The notes under the pieces were generated by a model. The model was given only the letters and a program-made list of their open reading frames with translations, did not search any database and was not told the origin of the DNA. Made by a program: the position numbers and the translations under genes. Below are positions 1-6,024 of a stretch of 6,024 nucleotides of DNA, piece after piece (the first letter of the stretch is position 1; each line of letters opens with the position of its first letter). Source of the stretch: Alphaproteobacteria bacterium HGW-Alphaproteobacteria-13 (lineage in GTDB: Bacteria; Pseudomonadota; Alphaproteobacteria; Sphingomonadales; Sphingomonadaceae); NCBI GenBank assembly GCA_002842935.1, contig PHEM01000200.1, positions 1 through 6,024 on the forward strand, given 5' to 3'.

Positions 1-2093
<2,093 letters not shown>

Positions 2094-2105
2094 GGGGAAG
2101 GGCGC

Positions 2106-2525
2106 ATGGCGGACAGCATCTTCGCGCGTCTGCCCGCGCCTCCTTGCGCCGTACTTCTCGGCTGGGAACTGATCGCGGAATATCCGGACGAGGGGCGGAT
2201 CGAGATCGCCTTTCATCCGACCGCGCAGATGCTCAATCCGCGTGGGGTCGTGCAGGGCGGCTTCGTCGCGGCGATGCTCGACGACACCATGGGTCCGGCG
2301 CTGGTCAGCATGACCGGCGGCAAGGAGGTTCCGGCGTCGATCGACATGAGCGTCAGCTTCCTGAAGCCGGTGATGCCGGGCCGCGTGATCGGCAAGGGCC
2401 GCGTCGTCGGGCGCGGGCGCTCGGTCGCCTTTCTGGAAGCCGAATTGTTCGACGAGGCGGGAGACCTGCTGGCGCGCGCGACGTCGAGCGCGCGCGTCAT
2501 GGAATTGAACCCCAATGCGCCATAA
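2106..2525 (+). CDS. PaaI-type hotdog-fold acyl-CoA thioesterase
   Basis: A 139-residue single-domain protein of the PaaI/YbgC hotdog superfamily, predicted to hydrolyse a small acyl- or aryl-CoA thioester in the cytoplasm. The family signature is clear: N44-P-R-G-V-V-Q-G-G-F (44-53) begins the central helix, followed by the acidic L-D-D-T (58-61) where the catalytic carboxylate normally lies. SFLKP (84-88) is the usual strand after the helix. The classic His of the HGG motif is Gln here (Q50-G-G), a substitution I recall in several PaaI subfamilies, so activity is not excluded. ATG 2106 is preceded by the purine-rich AGGGGAAGGG (2093-2102), a strong ribosome-binding site directly after the infB stop. 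The 3' end overlaps rbfA by 11 bases. The substrate cannot be told from sequence, and its place between two translation genes gives no metabolic clue. Confidence 0.88.
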   Translation: MADSIFARLPAPPCAVLLGWELIAEYPDEGRIEIAFHPTAQMLNPRGVVQGGFVAAMLDDTMGPALVSMTGGKEVPASIDMSVSFLKPVMPGRVIGKGRVVGRGRSVAFLEAELFDEAGDLLARATSSARVMELNPNAP

Positions 2526-2922
2526 GGACCAACCCCAGGGACCCTCGGTCCGCGTGCTGCGCGTCGGCGAGCAGGTGCGGCATGTGCTGTCGGAGATTCT
2601 TCAGCGCGGCGACGTGCATGACGATGTGCTTGCGACGCATCCCGTCAGCGTGACCGAAGTGCGCATGTCGCCCGACCTGCGCCATGCGACGGTGTTCGTG
2701 AAGCCGCTGCTCGGCAAGGACGAGGAGGCGGTGATCCGGGCGCTGCGCACCAACACCGCCTATCTCCAGCGCGAAGTCGCGCATCGCATCCGCATGAAAT
2801 ATGCCGCGAAGTTGAAATTCCTGCCCGACGAGAGCTTCGACGAAGCGAGCCATATCGACGCGCTGCTGCGCGATCCCAAGGTCTTGCGGGACCTGGAGAG
2901 CGGAGAAGAAAGCGAAACCTGA
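2515..2922 (+). CDS. rbfA: 30S ribosome-binding factor RbfA
   Basis: RbfA is a small KH-like protein that binds the immature 30S subunit, assists maturation of the 16S rRNA 5' end and is needed for cold adaptation. The 135-residue product has the expected length and landmarks: an N-terminal helix (RVGEQVRHVLSEIL, about 16-29), the central strand with M-S-P-D-L-R-H-A-T-V-F-V (51-62), and the C-terminal block around R91-I-R-M-K-Y and L103-P-D-E-S-F-D with the terminal ID-LL pattern (114-118). ATG 2515 lies inside the end of the thioesterase gene (overlap 2515-2525) with only a weak GGA upstream, so translation is probably coupled to the upstream gene. In many alphaproteobacteria the next gene is truB; here the transcript instead meets an opposing gene 19 bases after the TGA. 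Confidence 0.97.
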   Translation: MRHKDQPQGPSVRVLRVGEQVRHVLSEILQRGDVHDDVLATHPVSVTEVRMSPDLRHATVFVKPLLGKDEEAVIRALRTNTAYLQREVAHRIRMKYAAKLKFLPDESFDEASHIDALLRDPKVLRDLESGEESET

Positions 2923-2941
2923 TACCCCTTGGAAAGGGTGC

Positions 2942-4360
2942 CTATTTCCCCTTGATCCCCGCCGCTTCCTCCAGTTCCACCAGCGCTTCCTCCAGATAGT
3001 CGATCATCCGCTGCGCGCGCGGGACGCTGCGGCGGCAGGCGGTGATGCCGAAGTCGATATTCTTGAAATTCGACACCTGCGTGATGTTCATCGCCATGCC
3101 GTCGACCGGGATGCTCGCCGGATACATGCCGTCGAGCCGCGCGCCGTTCCAGTACATCTGCTCGCGTGGGCCGGGGACGTTGGAGATGGTGACGCTATAG
3201 GCCGGGAATTTGTCGGCGGTGCGCGTCAGCGCGGTCAGCATCATCGGAAAGCTGGTGATCGCCATATAGAGCTGGATCTGCGCCGCCGTCATCGCGCGAA
3301 GCTGCGTCTTGGCCGAATTCATCGACTCCTGGATCGCCGCCATCCGCTCGGCGGGGTCGTCGATATGAGTCGCCAGATTGGCGGTCACCGAAGCGACCGA
3401 ATTGCCCGAATCGATGTCGTCCTTGGGCCGGATCGACACGGGCGCCATCGCCTTCAGCGGCTTGTCGGGCAGCTCGTTCAGCGATTGCAGATATTTGCGC
3501 ATCGCCCCCGCACACATGCCGAGCACGGCGTCGTTGATCGTCCCGTCATAGGCCTTGCCCAACGCGCGCACTCGCTCGAGCGACCAGCTTTGCGCGACGA
3601 AGCGCCGCGCGCCGGTGATGTTGCGGTTGAAGCTGGTGCGCGGCACGCCGGCGAAGGGCGTGACGAGACCCTCGCCGCCGATGCCGAACATTGCGGCGAC
3701 ATATTGATTGAGCGCCCGGGTCACGCCGACACTGTTGCCCCATTGTTCCTTCAGAAACTCGCCGATCGCCGTGATGTCCGTCAAATTGGGGCGCGGCGGT
3801 TTTTTCGGCATCGGGAATTTGCGCTTATAGGCTTCATAGGCCTCGACCGACAGCGGCGACGTCGTGCGCCGCTCGTTCGGGTCGGGCGTCAGCATCGAAT
3901 TATAGAAATGGATGCTCGCCGCGCCGTCCATCAGCGCGTGGTGGATTTTCTTGAAGGTCGCGATCTGGCGGTTGGGCAGGCCCGATATCAGCGTGAATTC
4001 CCACAGCGGACGCGTGCGGTCGAGCAGTCCCGAATGGAGCCGCGAGGCGAGTTCGAACATCTCGCGATAGCGTCCGGGCTTGGGCAGCGCCGCGGCGCGG
4101 ACGTGATAGTGCATGTCGATGTCGCGGTCGGGTTCGAGCCGGATCGGGCCATATTGGCCGAGCGGCGTCAGCTTCAGCGTTTCGCTGAACGGCCGCCGCA
4201 GCCCTTCCGGCTGCCGCAGCAGCGCCAGCTGCTCGTTCAGCCATTCGGTTTCGTCGACGTCATCGGGCAAGGTGTAGAGATTGATGCCGCCGATATGCAT
4301 CGGCATCTCGCGACTTTCCCCTATCAGGAACATCGCATCGCTGACCGGCATCAATCGCAT
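2942..4360 (-). CDS. Wax ester synthase / diacylglycerol O-acyltransferase (WS/DGAT) family protein
   Basis: A 472-residue protein of the bacterial WS/DGAT family, which transfers acyl groups from acyl-CoA to fatty alcohols or diacylglycerol to make wax esters or triacylglycerol, often at the inner membrane or on lipid droplets. Landmarks: N-terminal S-D-A-M-F-L (7-12), P-L-W-E (118-121), the catalytic HHxxxDG as H140-H-A-L-M-D-G146 (3923-3943), N-D-A-V-L (276-280), A-P-V-S-I-R (306-311), and S-N-V-P-G-P (393-398) in the DUF1298-like C-terminal half. Length and both domains are complete, so an active enzyme is likely. ATG at 4358-4360 has GGGGAG (4367-4372) six bases upstream. An ATG five bases earlier is out of frame and too close to this site. 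The gene converges on rbfA with a 19-base gap and lies 138 bases downstream of the membrane-protein gene on the same strand. The choice between wax-ester and triacylglycerol synthesis cannot be read from sequence. Confidence 0.93.
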   Translation of the reverse strand: MRLMPVSDAMFLIGESREMPMHIGGINLYTLPDDVDETEWLNEQLALLRQPEGLRRPFSETLKLTPLGQYGPIRLEPDRDIDMHYHVRAAALPKPGRYREMFELASRLHSGLLDRTRPLWEFTLISGLPNRQIATFKKIHHALMDGAASIHFYNSMLTPDPNERRTTSPLSVEAYEAYKRKFPMPKKPPRPNLTDITAIGEFLKEQWGNSVGVTRALNQYVAAMFGIGGEGLVTPFAGVPRTSFNRNITGARRFVAQSWSLERVRALGKAYDGTINDAVLGMCAGAMRKYLQSLNELPDKPLKAMAPVSIRPKDDIDSGNSVASVTANLATHIDDPAERMAAIQESMNSAKTQLRAMTAAQIQLYMAITSFPMMLTALTRTADKFPAYSVTISNVPGPREQMYWNGARLDGMYPASIPVDGMAMNITQVSNFKNIDFGITACRRSVPRAQRMIDYLEEALVELEEAAGIKGK

Positions 4361-4399
4361 CGCATTCTCCCCACATTATTGCTGCACTTCCTGTTGCGC

Positions 4400-4428
4400 A
4401 GCATGAGAGGGGGCGTTAGTGCTGTCAA
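4400..4428 (-). promoter_or_regulatory. Candidate promoter of the WS/DGAT gene
   Basis: Read on the minus strand, a perfect TTGACA (4428 to 4423) is followed after 17 bases by CATGCT (4405 to 4400), which matches the -10 consensus at 3 of 6 positions. The predicted start near 4393 leaves a leader of about 30 bases containing the GGGGAG ribosome-binding site. The -35 is convincing and the -10 weak, so this is a moderate call. It would allow the acyltransferase to be expressed independently of the globin operon upstream. Confidence 0.45.
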
Positions 4429-4431
4429 GCG

Positions 4432-4479
4432 CCGGAATCCTTGGTTTCCGGGCCTTTCCCGGCCGCTTTCGGGAAGCGG
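4432..4479. repeat. Cluster of short inverted repeats between the membrane-protein and WS/DGAT genes
   Basis: Three small perfect inverted repeats follow one another: CCGGAA/TTCCGG (4432-4437 with 4446-4451), CCGGG/CCCGG (4448-4452 with 4458-4462) and CCGCTT/AAGCGG (4463-4468 with 4474-4479). The first two share bases and cannot form together. An alternative TTCCCG/CGGGAA pairing (4456-4461 with 4470-4475) competes with the second and third. The segment also contains a near-perfect tandem 10-mer, TTTCCGGGCC then TTTCCCGGCC (4445-4464). It begins 19 bases beyond the membrane-protein stop on the minus strand. No T-run follows on either strand, so it is not a standard intrinsic terminator, but it could attenuate read-through or stabilise an mRNA 3' end. 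Confidence 0.5.
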
Positions 4480-4498
4480 GAACTATTACCCGTCGCCG

Positions 4499-4924
4499 CT
4501 AGAAACCCGATGCCGCGCGGATCAGGAAGAAAGTGACGCCAAGGAAGGCGAAGCCGATGGGCACGGCCAATATCTGCGCGACGACGCTGCGGCGGTCCAT
4601 CGGTCCGGTCCATGTTTCGAGCAGGCCGTTGTGGCGATCGAGCGGCGAACCATGTTCCCGCCCTTTTTGCGCGTTGAGCAGCCCGGCGGTGCCGAAGAAC
4701 ATCAGCACATAGAGGAACGAGATGACGATGGCGAAGATGGCGGCCGTGTCGCGTCCCGTCGCGGCGGCGATGCCGAGGAAGAAGACAGCATAGCATGCGA
4801 ACATGCTGTTCCACACCCATTTGGGAAGCTGGAAGCCGGCCTGGCTTCCCCCGGTTTCATAGGGGTCCGGGTCGTTGGAACGATAGGCGGGCGGCCTGGG
4901 TTCAGGCGTTGGCTGGCTGGACAT
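4499..4924 (-). CDS. Small membrane protein of unknown function, coupled to the globin gene
   Basis: I do not recognise a family. The 141-residue product has a Pro-rich hydrophilic N-terminus (about 1-36) and three hydrophobic segments: about 37-56 (starting W-V-W-N-S), about 60-83 (A-I-F-A-I-V-I-S-F-L-Y-V-L-M-F-F) and about 113-136 (ending F-L-G-V-T-F-F-L-I). The loop between the second and third carries Lys/Arg residues (K-G-R-E-H, D-R-R), which by the positive-inside rule places it and the N-terminus in the cytoplasm. No signal peptide, haem-binding motif or Cys pair is seen. I chose ATG 4922-4924 over ATG 4955-4957, 11 codons upstream, because GGAG lies seven bases before it and it shortens the overlap with the globin gene from 56 to 23 bases. 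The overlap implies translational coupling, hence a role in the same process as the globin, probably reactive nitrogen or oxygen handling at the membrane. That role is inference only. Confidence 0.8.
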   Translation of the reverse strand: MSSQPTPEPRPPAYRSNDPDPYETGGSQAGFQLPKWVWNSMFACYAVFFLGIAAATGRDTAAIFAIVISFLYVLMFFGTAGLLNAQKGREHGSPLDRHNGLLETWTGPMDRRSVVAQILAVPIGFAFLGVTFFLIRAASGF

Positions 4925-5396
4925 GGGGCAACTCCATATTGCGGGCAAGCTCCGCATCGTGGTCGCGGTGGATCGCGATGCCGGTAAGCAGGCTTTCGGC
5001 GATGATCCGGGCCTTGCCGCCGATCAGCGCGACGGCGCCCGGCGTCGGGGCGATGTCGTGCAGCGTCTGGTAGAAAAGCAGCAGCCAGGTCTGGAATTCG
5101 CTTTCGCCGATGTCGGGGATCGCCAGATGCTTCATCATCGGGTTGCCCCGGAAACTGCCCGCGCTGAGCAGGATCGACTGCCAAAAGCGGTTCATCTGGG
5201 CGAGATGCGACGGCCAGTCGTCGATGCGCGCGTTGAAGATCGGTCCCAGCACCGTATGTTCACGCACCGCAGCATAGAATCGATCGACCAGCGTGGCGAT
5301 GAACGCTTCGTCGATGCCCATCTCGCGGGCTTCATACTGGCGCATCTCGCGCGCGGCGATGGCGTGGGGATGGGCAGGGACGCTGTTCGGCTTCAT
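4902..5396 (-). CDS. Group III truncated haemoglobin (TrHb3)
   Basis: A 164-residue protein of the group III truncated globin family, whose best-known member is Campylobacter jejuni Ctb. These bind haem in a two-over-two helical fold and are linked to O2 and NO chemistry. Remembered alignment with Ctb places the key residues: Tyr B10 = Y41 (in D-R-F-Y), distal His E7 = H64 (W-P-S-H-L), proximal haem-ligating His F8 = H90 (M-M-K-H-L) and Trp G8 = W104 (T-W-L-L-L-F). G-P-I-F-N-A-R-I (51-58) and F71-W are also typical of group III. The N-terminus is some 20 residues longer than in Ctb. ATG 5394-5396 has only a weak purine stretch (GCGAGCG) upstream; Met18 lacks a spaced ribosome-binding site and seems less likely. 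The gene overlaps the membrane-protein gene by 23 bases and is divergent from an NsrR-like regulator, suggesting NO-responsive expression and a role in NO detoxification or sensing. Confidence 0.95.
   Translation of the reverse strand: MKPNSVPAHPHAIAAREMRQYEAREMGIDEAFIATLVDRFYAAVREHTVLGPIFNARIDDWPSHLAQMNRFWQSILLSAGSFRGNPMMKHLAIPDIGESEFQTWLLLFYQTLHDIAPTPGAVALIGGKARIIAESLLTGIAIHRDHDAELARNMELPHVQPANA
4931..4935 (-). promoter_or_regulatory. Ribosome-binding site that decides the membrane-protein start
   Basis: On the minus strand GGAGT lies seven bases (counted from GGAG) before the ATG at 4924-4922, inside the 3' end of the globin gene. The alternative upstream ATG would start deeper in the globin reading frame and would not use this site. 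This supports the 141-residue form and re-initiation by ribosomes finishing the globin. Confidence 0.6.
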
Positions 5397-5413
5397 TTTC
5401 GCTCGCGACTCTA

Positions 5414-5436
5414 AACTGGTATATGAAATACCTCTT
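5414..5436. promoter_or_regulatory. Candidate NsrR operator 1 (globin side)
   Basis: A 23-base imperfect palindrome of 11-1-11 form is centred on G5425. Its halves, AACTGGTATAT and (reverse-complemented) AAGAGGTATTT, agree at 8 of 11 positions. The core is a perfect GGTAT-N5-ATACC (5418-5432). The known gammaproteobacterial NsrR half-site is AAGATGYATTT with one-base spacing; the second half here matches it at 10 of 11 positions and the first at 7 of 11. The site contains TATACC on the minus strand, a plausible -10 for the globin gene 21 bases downstream, so bound regulator would block that promoter. I could not find a convincing -35 for that promoter. Confidence 0.65.
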
Positions 5437-5444
5437 TAACGCCA

Positions 5445-5473
5445 TTGAGCCGAAAATCAATATCTCATATACC
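5445..5473 (+). promoter_or_regulatory. Candidate promoter of the nsrR-like gene
   Basis: TTGAGC (5445-5450, 4 of 6 matches to the -35 consensus) is separated by 17 bases from TATACC (5468-5473, 4 of 6 matches to the -10). Transcription would begin near 5480, which is the ATG itself, so the mRNA may be leaderless or nearly so. This fits the absence of any ribosome-binding site before the ATG. The -10 lies inside operator 2. Confidence 0.5.
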
Positions 5474-5477
5474 TGAT
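5455..5477. promoter_or_regulatory. Candidate NsrR operator 2 (nsrR side)
   Basis: This is a weaker copy of operator 1 in the opposite orientation. On the minus strand GGTATATGAGATATT (5473 to 5459) parallels GGTATATGAAATACC of operator 1, with only the last half-site degraded. The half-sites agree with each other at about 5 of 11 positions. The centres of the two sites (5425 and 5466) are 41 bases apart, close to four helical turns, so both dimers would lie on nearly the same DNA face. The site covers the likely nsrR -10, which suggests autoregulation. Confidence 0.5.
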
Positions 5478-5479
5478 TT

Positions 5480-5911
5480 ATGCGTCTCAGCCTTCACAGC
5501 GACTATGCCCTGCGCATCCTGATGGCCCTTGCCGCGACGGGGCGGCAGATGTCGGTCGACGAGATCGCGGGGCAATATGGCATTTCGCGCAACCATCTCG
5601 CCAAGGTCGCGCAGCGGTTGCAGGCGCTCGGCTATGTCAGCGCGCAGCGCGGGCGCGGCGGCGGGCTGACGCTGGCGCAGGAACCCGCAGAGGTCGTCGT
5701 CGGCGCCGTGGTGCGGCAGTTCGAGAATATGAGCGGGCTGGTCGAATGCATGAATGCCGCGACATCGGCCTGCGCCGTGCGCGGCCCCTGCGGGTTGCAG
5801 GGCGCGCTCAGCGGGGCGCTCGCGGCCTTCCTCGCGCATCTCGACGGCTATCGGCTCGCGGACCTGGTGCCGCATCCGGCGCGCTTCCGCGACCTGCTCG
5901 GCGCCGCCTGA
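5480..5911 (+). CDS. nsrR: Rrf2-family transcriptional regulator, NsrR-like nitric oxide sensor
   Basis: A 143-residue Rrf2-family protein. NsrR holds a [4Fe-4S] cluster in a dimeric winged-helix repressor; NO attacks the cluster and releases DNA. Visible features: N-terminal R-L-S-L-H-S-D-Y-A-L-R (2-12), in which D8 matches the Asp ligand of Streptomyces NsrR; a helix-turn-helix (about 25-50, with I-S-R-N-H-L-A-K-V at 35-43); the wing R-G-R-G-G-G-L (57-63); and cluster cysteines C90, C98 and C104 (C-X7-C-X5-C) in the NsrR-like context L-V-E-C and G-P-C-G-L. The D-G-Y-R-L-A-D-L tail also fits NsrR. ATG 5480 is needed to keep D8 and the first helix; no ribosome-binding site is visible. The gene is divergent from a truncated globin, with paired operator-like sites between them. 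IscR and RirA are less likely, given the cysteine spacing and the globin neighbour. Confidence 0.88.
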   Translation: MRLSLHSDYALRILMALAATGRQMSVDEIAGQYGISRNHLAKVAQRLQALGYVSAQRGRGGGLTLAQEPAEVVVGAVVRQFENMSGLVECMNAATSACAVRGPCGLQGALSGALAAFLAHLDGYRLADLVPHPARFRDLLGAA

Positions 5912-5939
5912 TTGACAAGCGCCGCGCGGCGAACCTAAC
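5912..5939 (+). promoter_or_regulatory. Candidate promoter of truB, with a palindromic spacer
   Basis: A perfect TTGACA (5912-5917) begins one base after the nsrR stop codon. CCTAAC (5934-5939) lies 16 bases further on; it is weak against TATAAT but resembles the CTAA-type -10 known from alphaproteobacteria. The spacer holds a perfect 12-base palindrome, CGCCGCGCGGCG (5920-5931). The start would fall near 5946, almost at the truB ATG. Since truB is cut off from the infB operon by minus-strand genes, it needs a local promoter or read-through from nsrR. Confidence 0.4.
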
Positions 5940-5947
5940 GGCGCGGG

Positions 5948-6024
5948 ATGAACGGCTGGATCATATTGGACAAGCCCGTGGGGCTTGGCTCGACGCAGGC
6001 CGTGGCGGCCGTGAAGCGCGTCTG
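5948..6024 (+). CDS. truB: tRNA pseudouridine-55 synthase TruB (3' truncated by window edge)
   Basis: TruB converts U55 in the T-loop of tRNAs to pseudouridine. Only 25 codons are visible, but M-N-G-W-I-I-L-D-K-P-V-G-L-G-S-T-Q-A-V is the characteristic TruB N-terminus, including the conserved L-D-K-P and the S-T-Q stretch. The catalytic Asp lies further in and is not visible. ATG 5948 has only a weak GCGGG directly before it and lies 36 bases after the nsrR stop. Its presence shows that the gap between rbfA and truB was filled by the acyltransferase, membrane-protein, globin and nsrR genes. Confidence 0.93.
   Translation, partial: MNGWIILDKPVGLGSTQAVAAVKRV

Noticed and set aside
2926..2938. 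A small hairpin, CCCTT-GGA-AAGGG, in the 19-base gap between the convergent rbfA and acyltransferase genes, as a bidirectional terminator.
   Set aside because: The stem is only five pairs with a three-base loop and there is no T-run on either side, so it is too weak to call.
4925..4957. The longer 152-residue form of the membrane protein, starting at 4957.
   Set aside because: The extra 11 residues lie deeper in the globin gene, while the ATG at 4924 has a well-spaced GGAG.
3365..4987. A 540-codon open frame on the plus strand, opposite the acyltransferase and the membrane-protein gene.
   Set aside because: It is antisense to convincing genes, its protein is Arg/His-rich with no recognisable domain, and it crosses several gene boundaries. 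Long antisense frames are expected in GC-rich DNA.
5465..5875. A minus-strand open frame of 136 codons opposite nsrR.
   Set aside because: It is a shadow of the well-supported regulator gene, with a His/Arg/Ala-rich sequence and no domain.
2923..5947. The 3 kb block as a mobile genetic element or defence island.
   Set aside because: No transposase, integrase, terminal repeats, toxin-antitoxin pair or nuclease is visible, and the genes look like ordinary host genes in composition.

Overview
The window is GC-rich, about two thirds G+C by eye. It looks like chromosomal DNA of an alphaproteobacterium, most likely a sphingomonad such as Sphingopyxis or Sphingomonas. This rests on the style of the IF-2, RbfA and TruB proteins and on the infB-rbfA-truB order; no database search was possible. 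No rRNA, tRNA, CRISPR array, insertion sequence or prophage gene is visible.

Left part (1-2922, plus strand): the 3' three quarters of infB (translation initiation factor IF-2), then a small hotdog-fold PaaI-type thioesterase, then rbfA (30S ribosome maturation factor). They are packed like an operon: 12 bases separate the first two, and the second and third overlap by 11 bases. This is the middle of the conserved nusA-infB-rbfA-truB-rpsO-pnp block.

Middle part (2923-5947): about 3 kb separates rbfA from truB, which are usually adjacent. Three minus-strand genes lie here: a WS/DGAT-type acyltransferase (2942-4360), a small three-helix membrane protein of unknown function (4499-4924) and a group III truncated haemoglobin (4902-5396). 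The last two overlap by 23 bases and are probably translationally coupled. Divergent from the globin is an Rrf2-family regulator that looks like NsrR, the [Fe-S] nitric oxide sensor (5480-5911).

The 83-base globin/nsrR divergent region holds two related palindromic sites. Each is oriented towards its own gene and overlaps a likely -10 element. The better one fits the 11-1-11 geometry of NsrR sites. The simplest model is that NsrR represses both itself and a globin-membrane protein operon, and NO relieves the repression. The acyltransferase may be read from the same promoter or from its own candidate promoter at 4400-4428.

Right edge (5948-6024): the first 25 codons of truB (tRNA pseudouridine-55 synthase), which resumes the translation block and probably has its own promoter just after nsrR.
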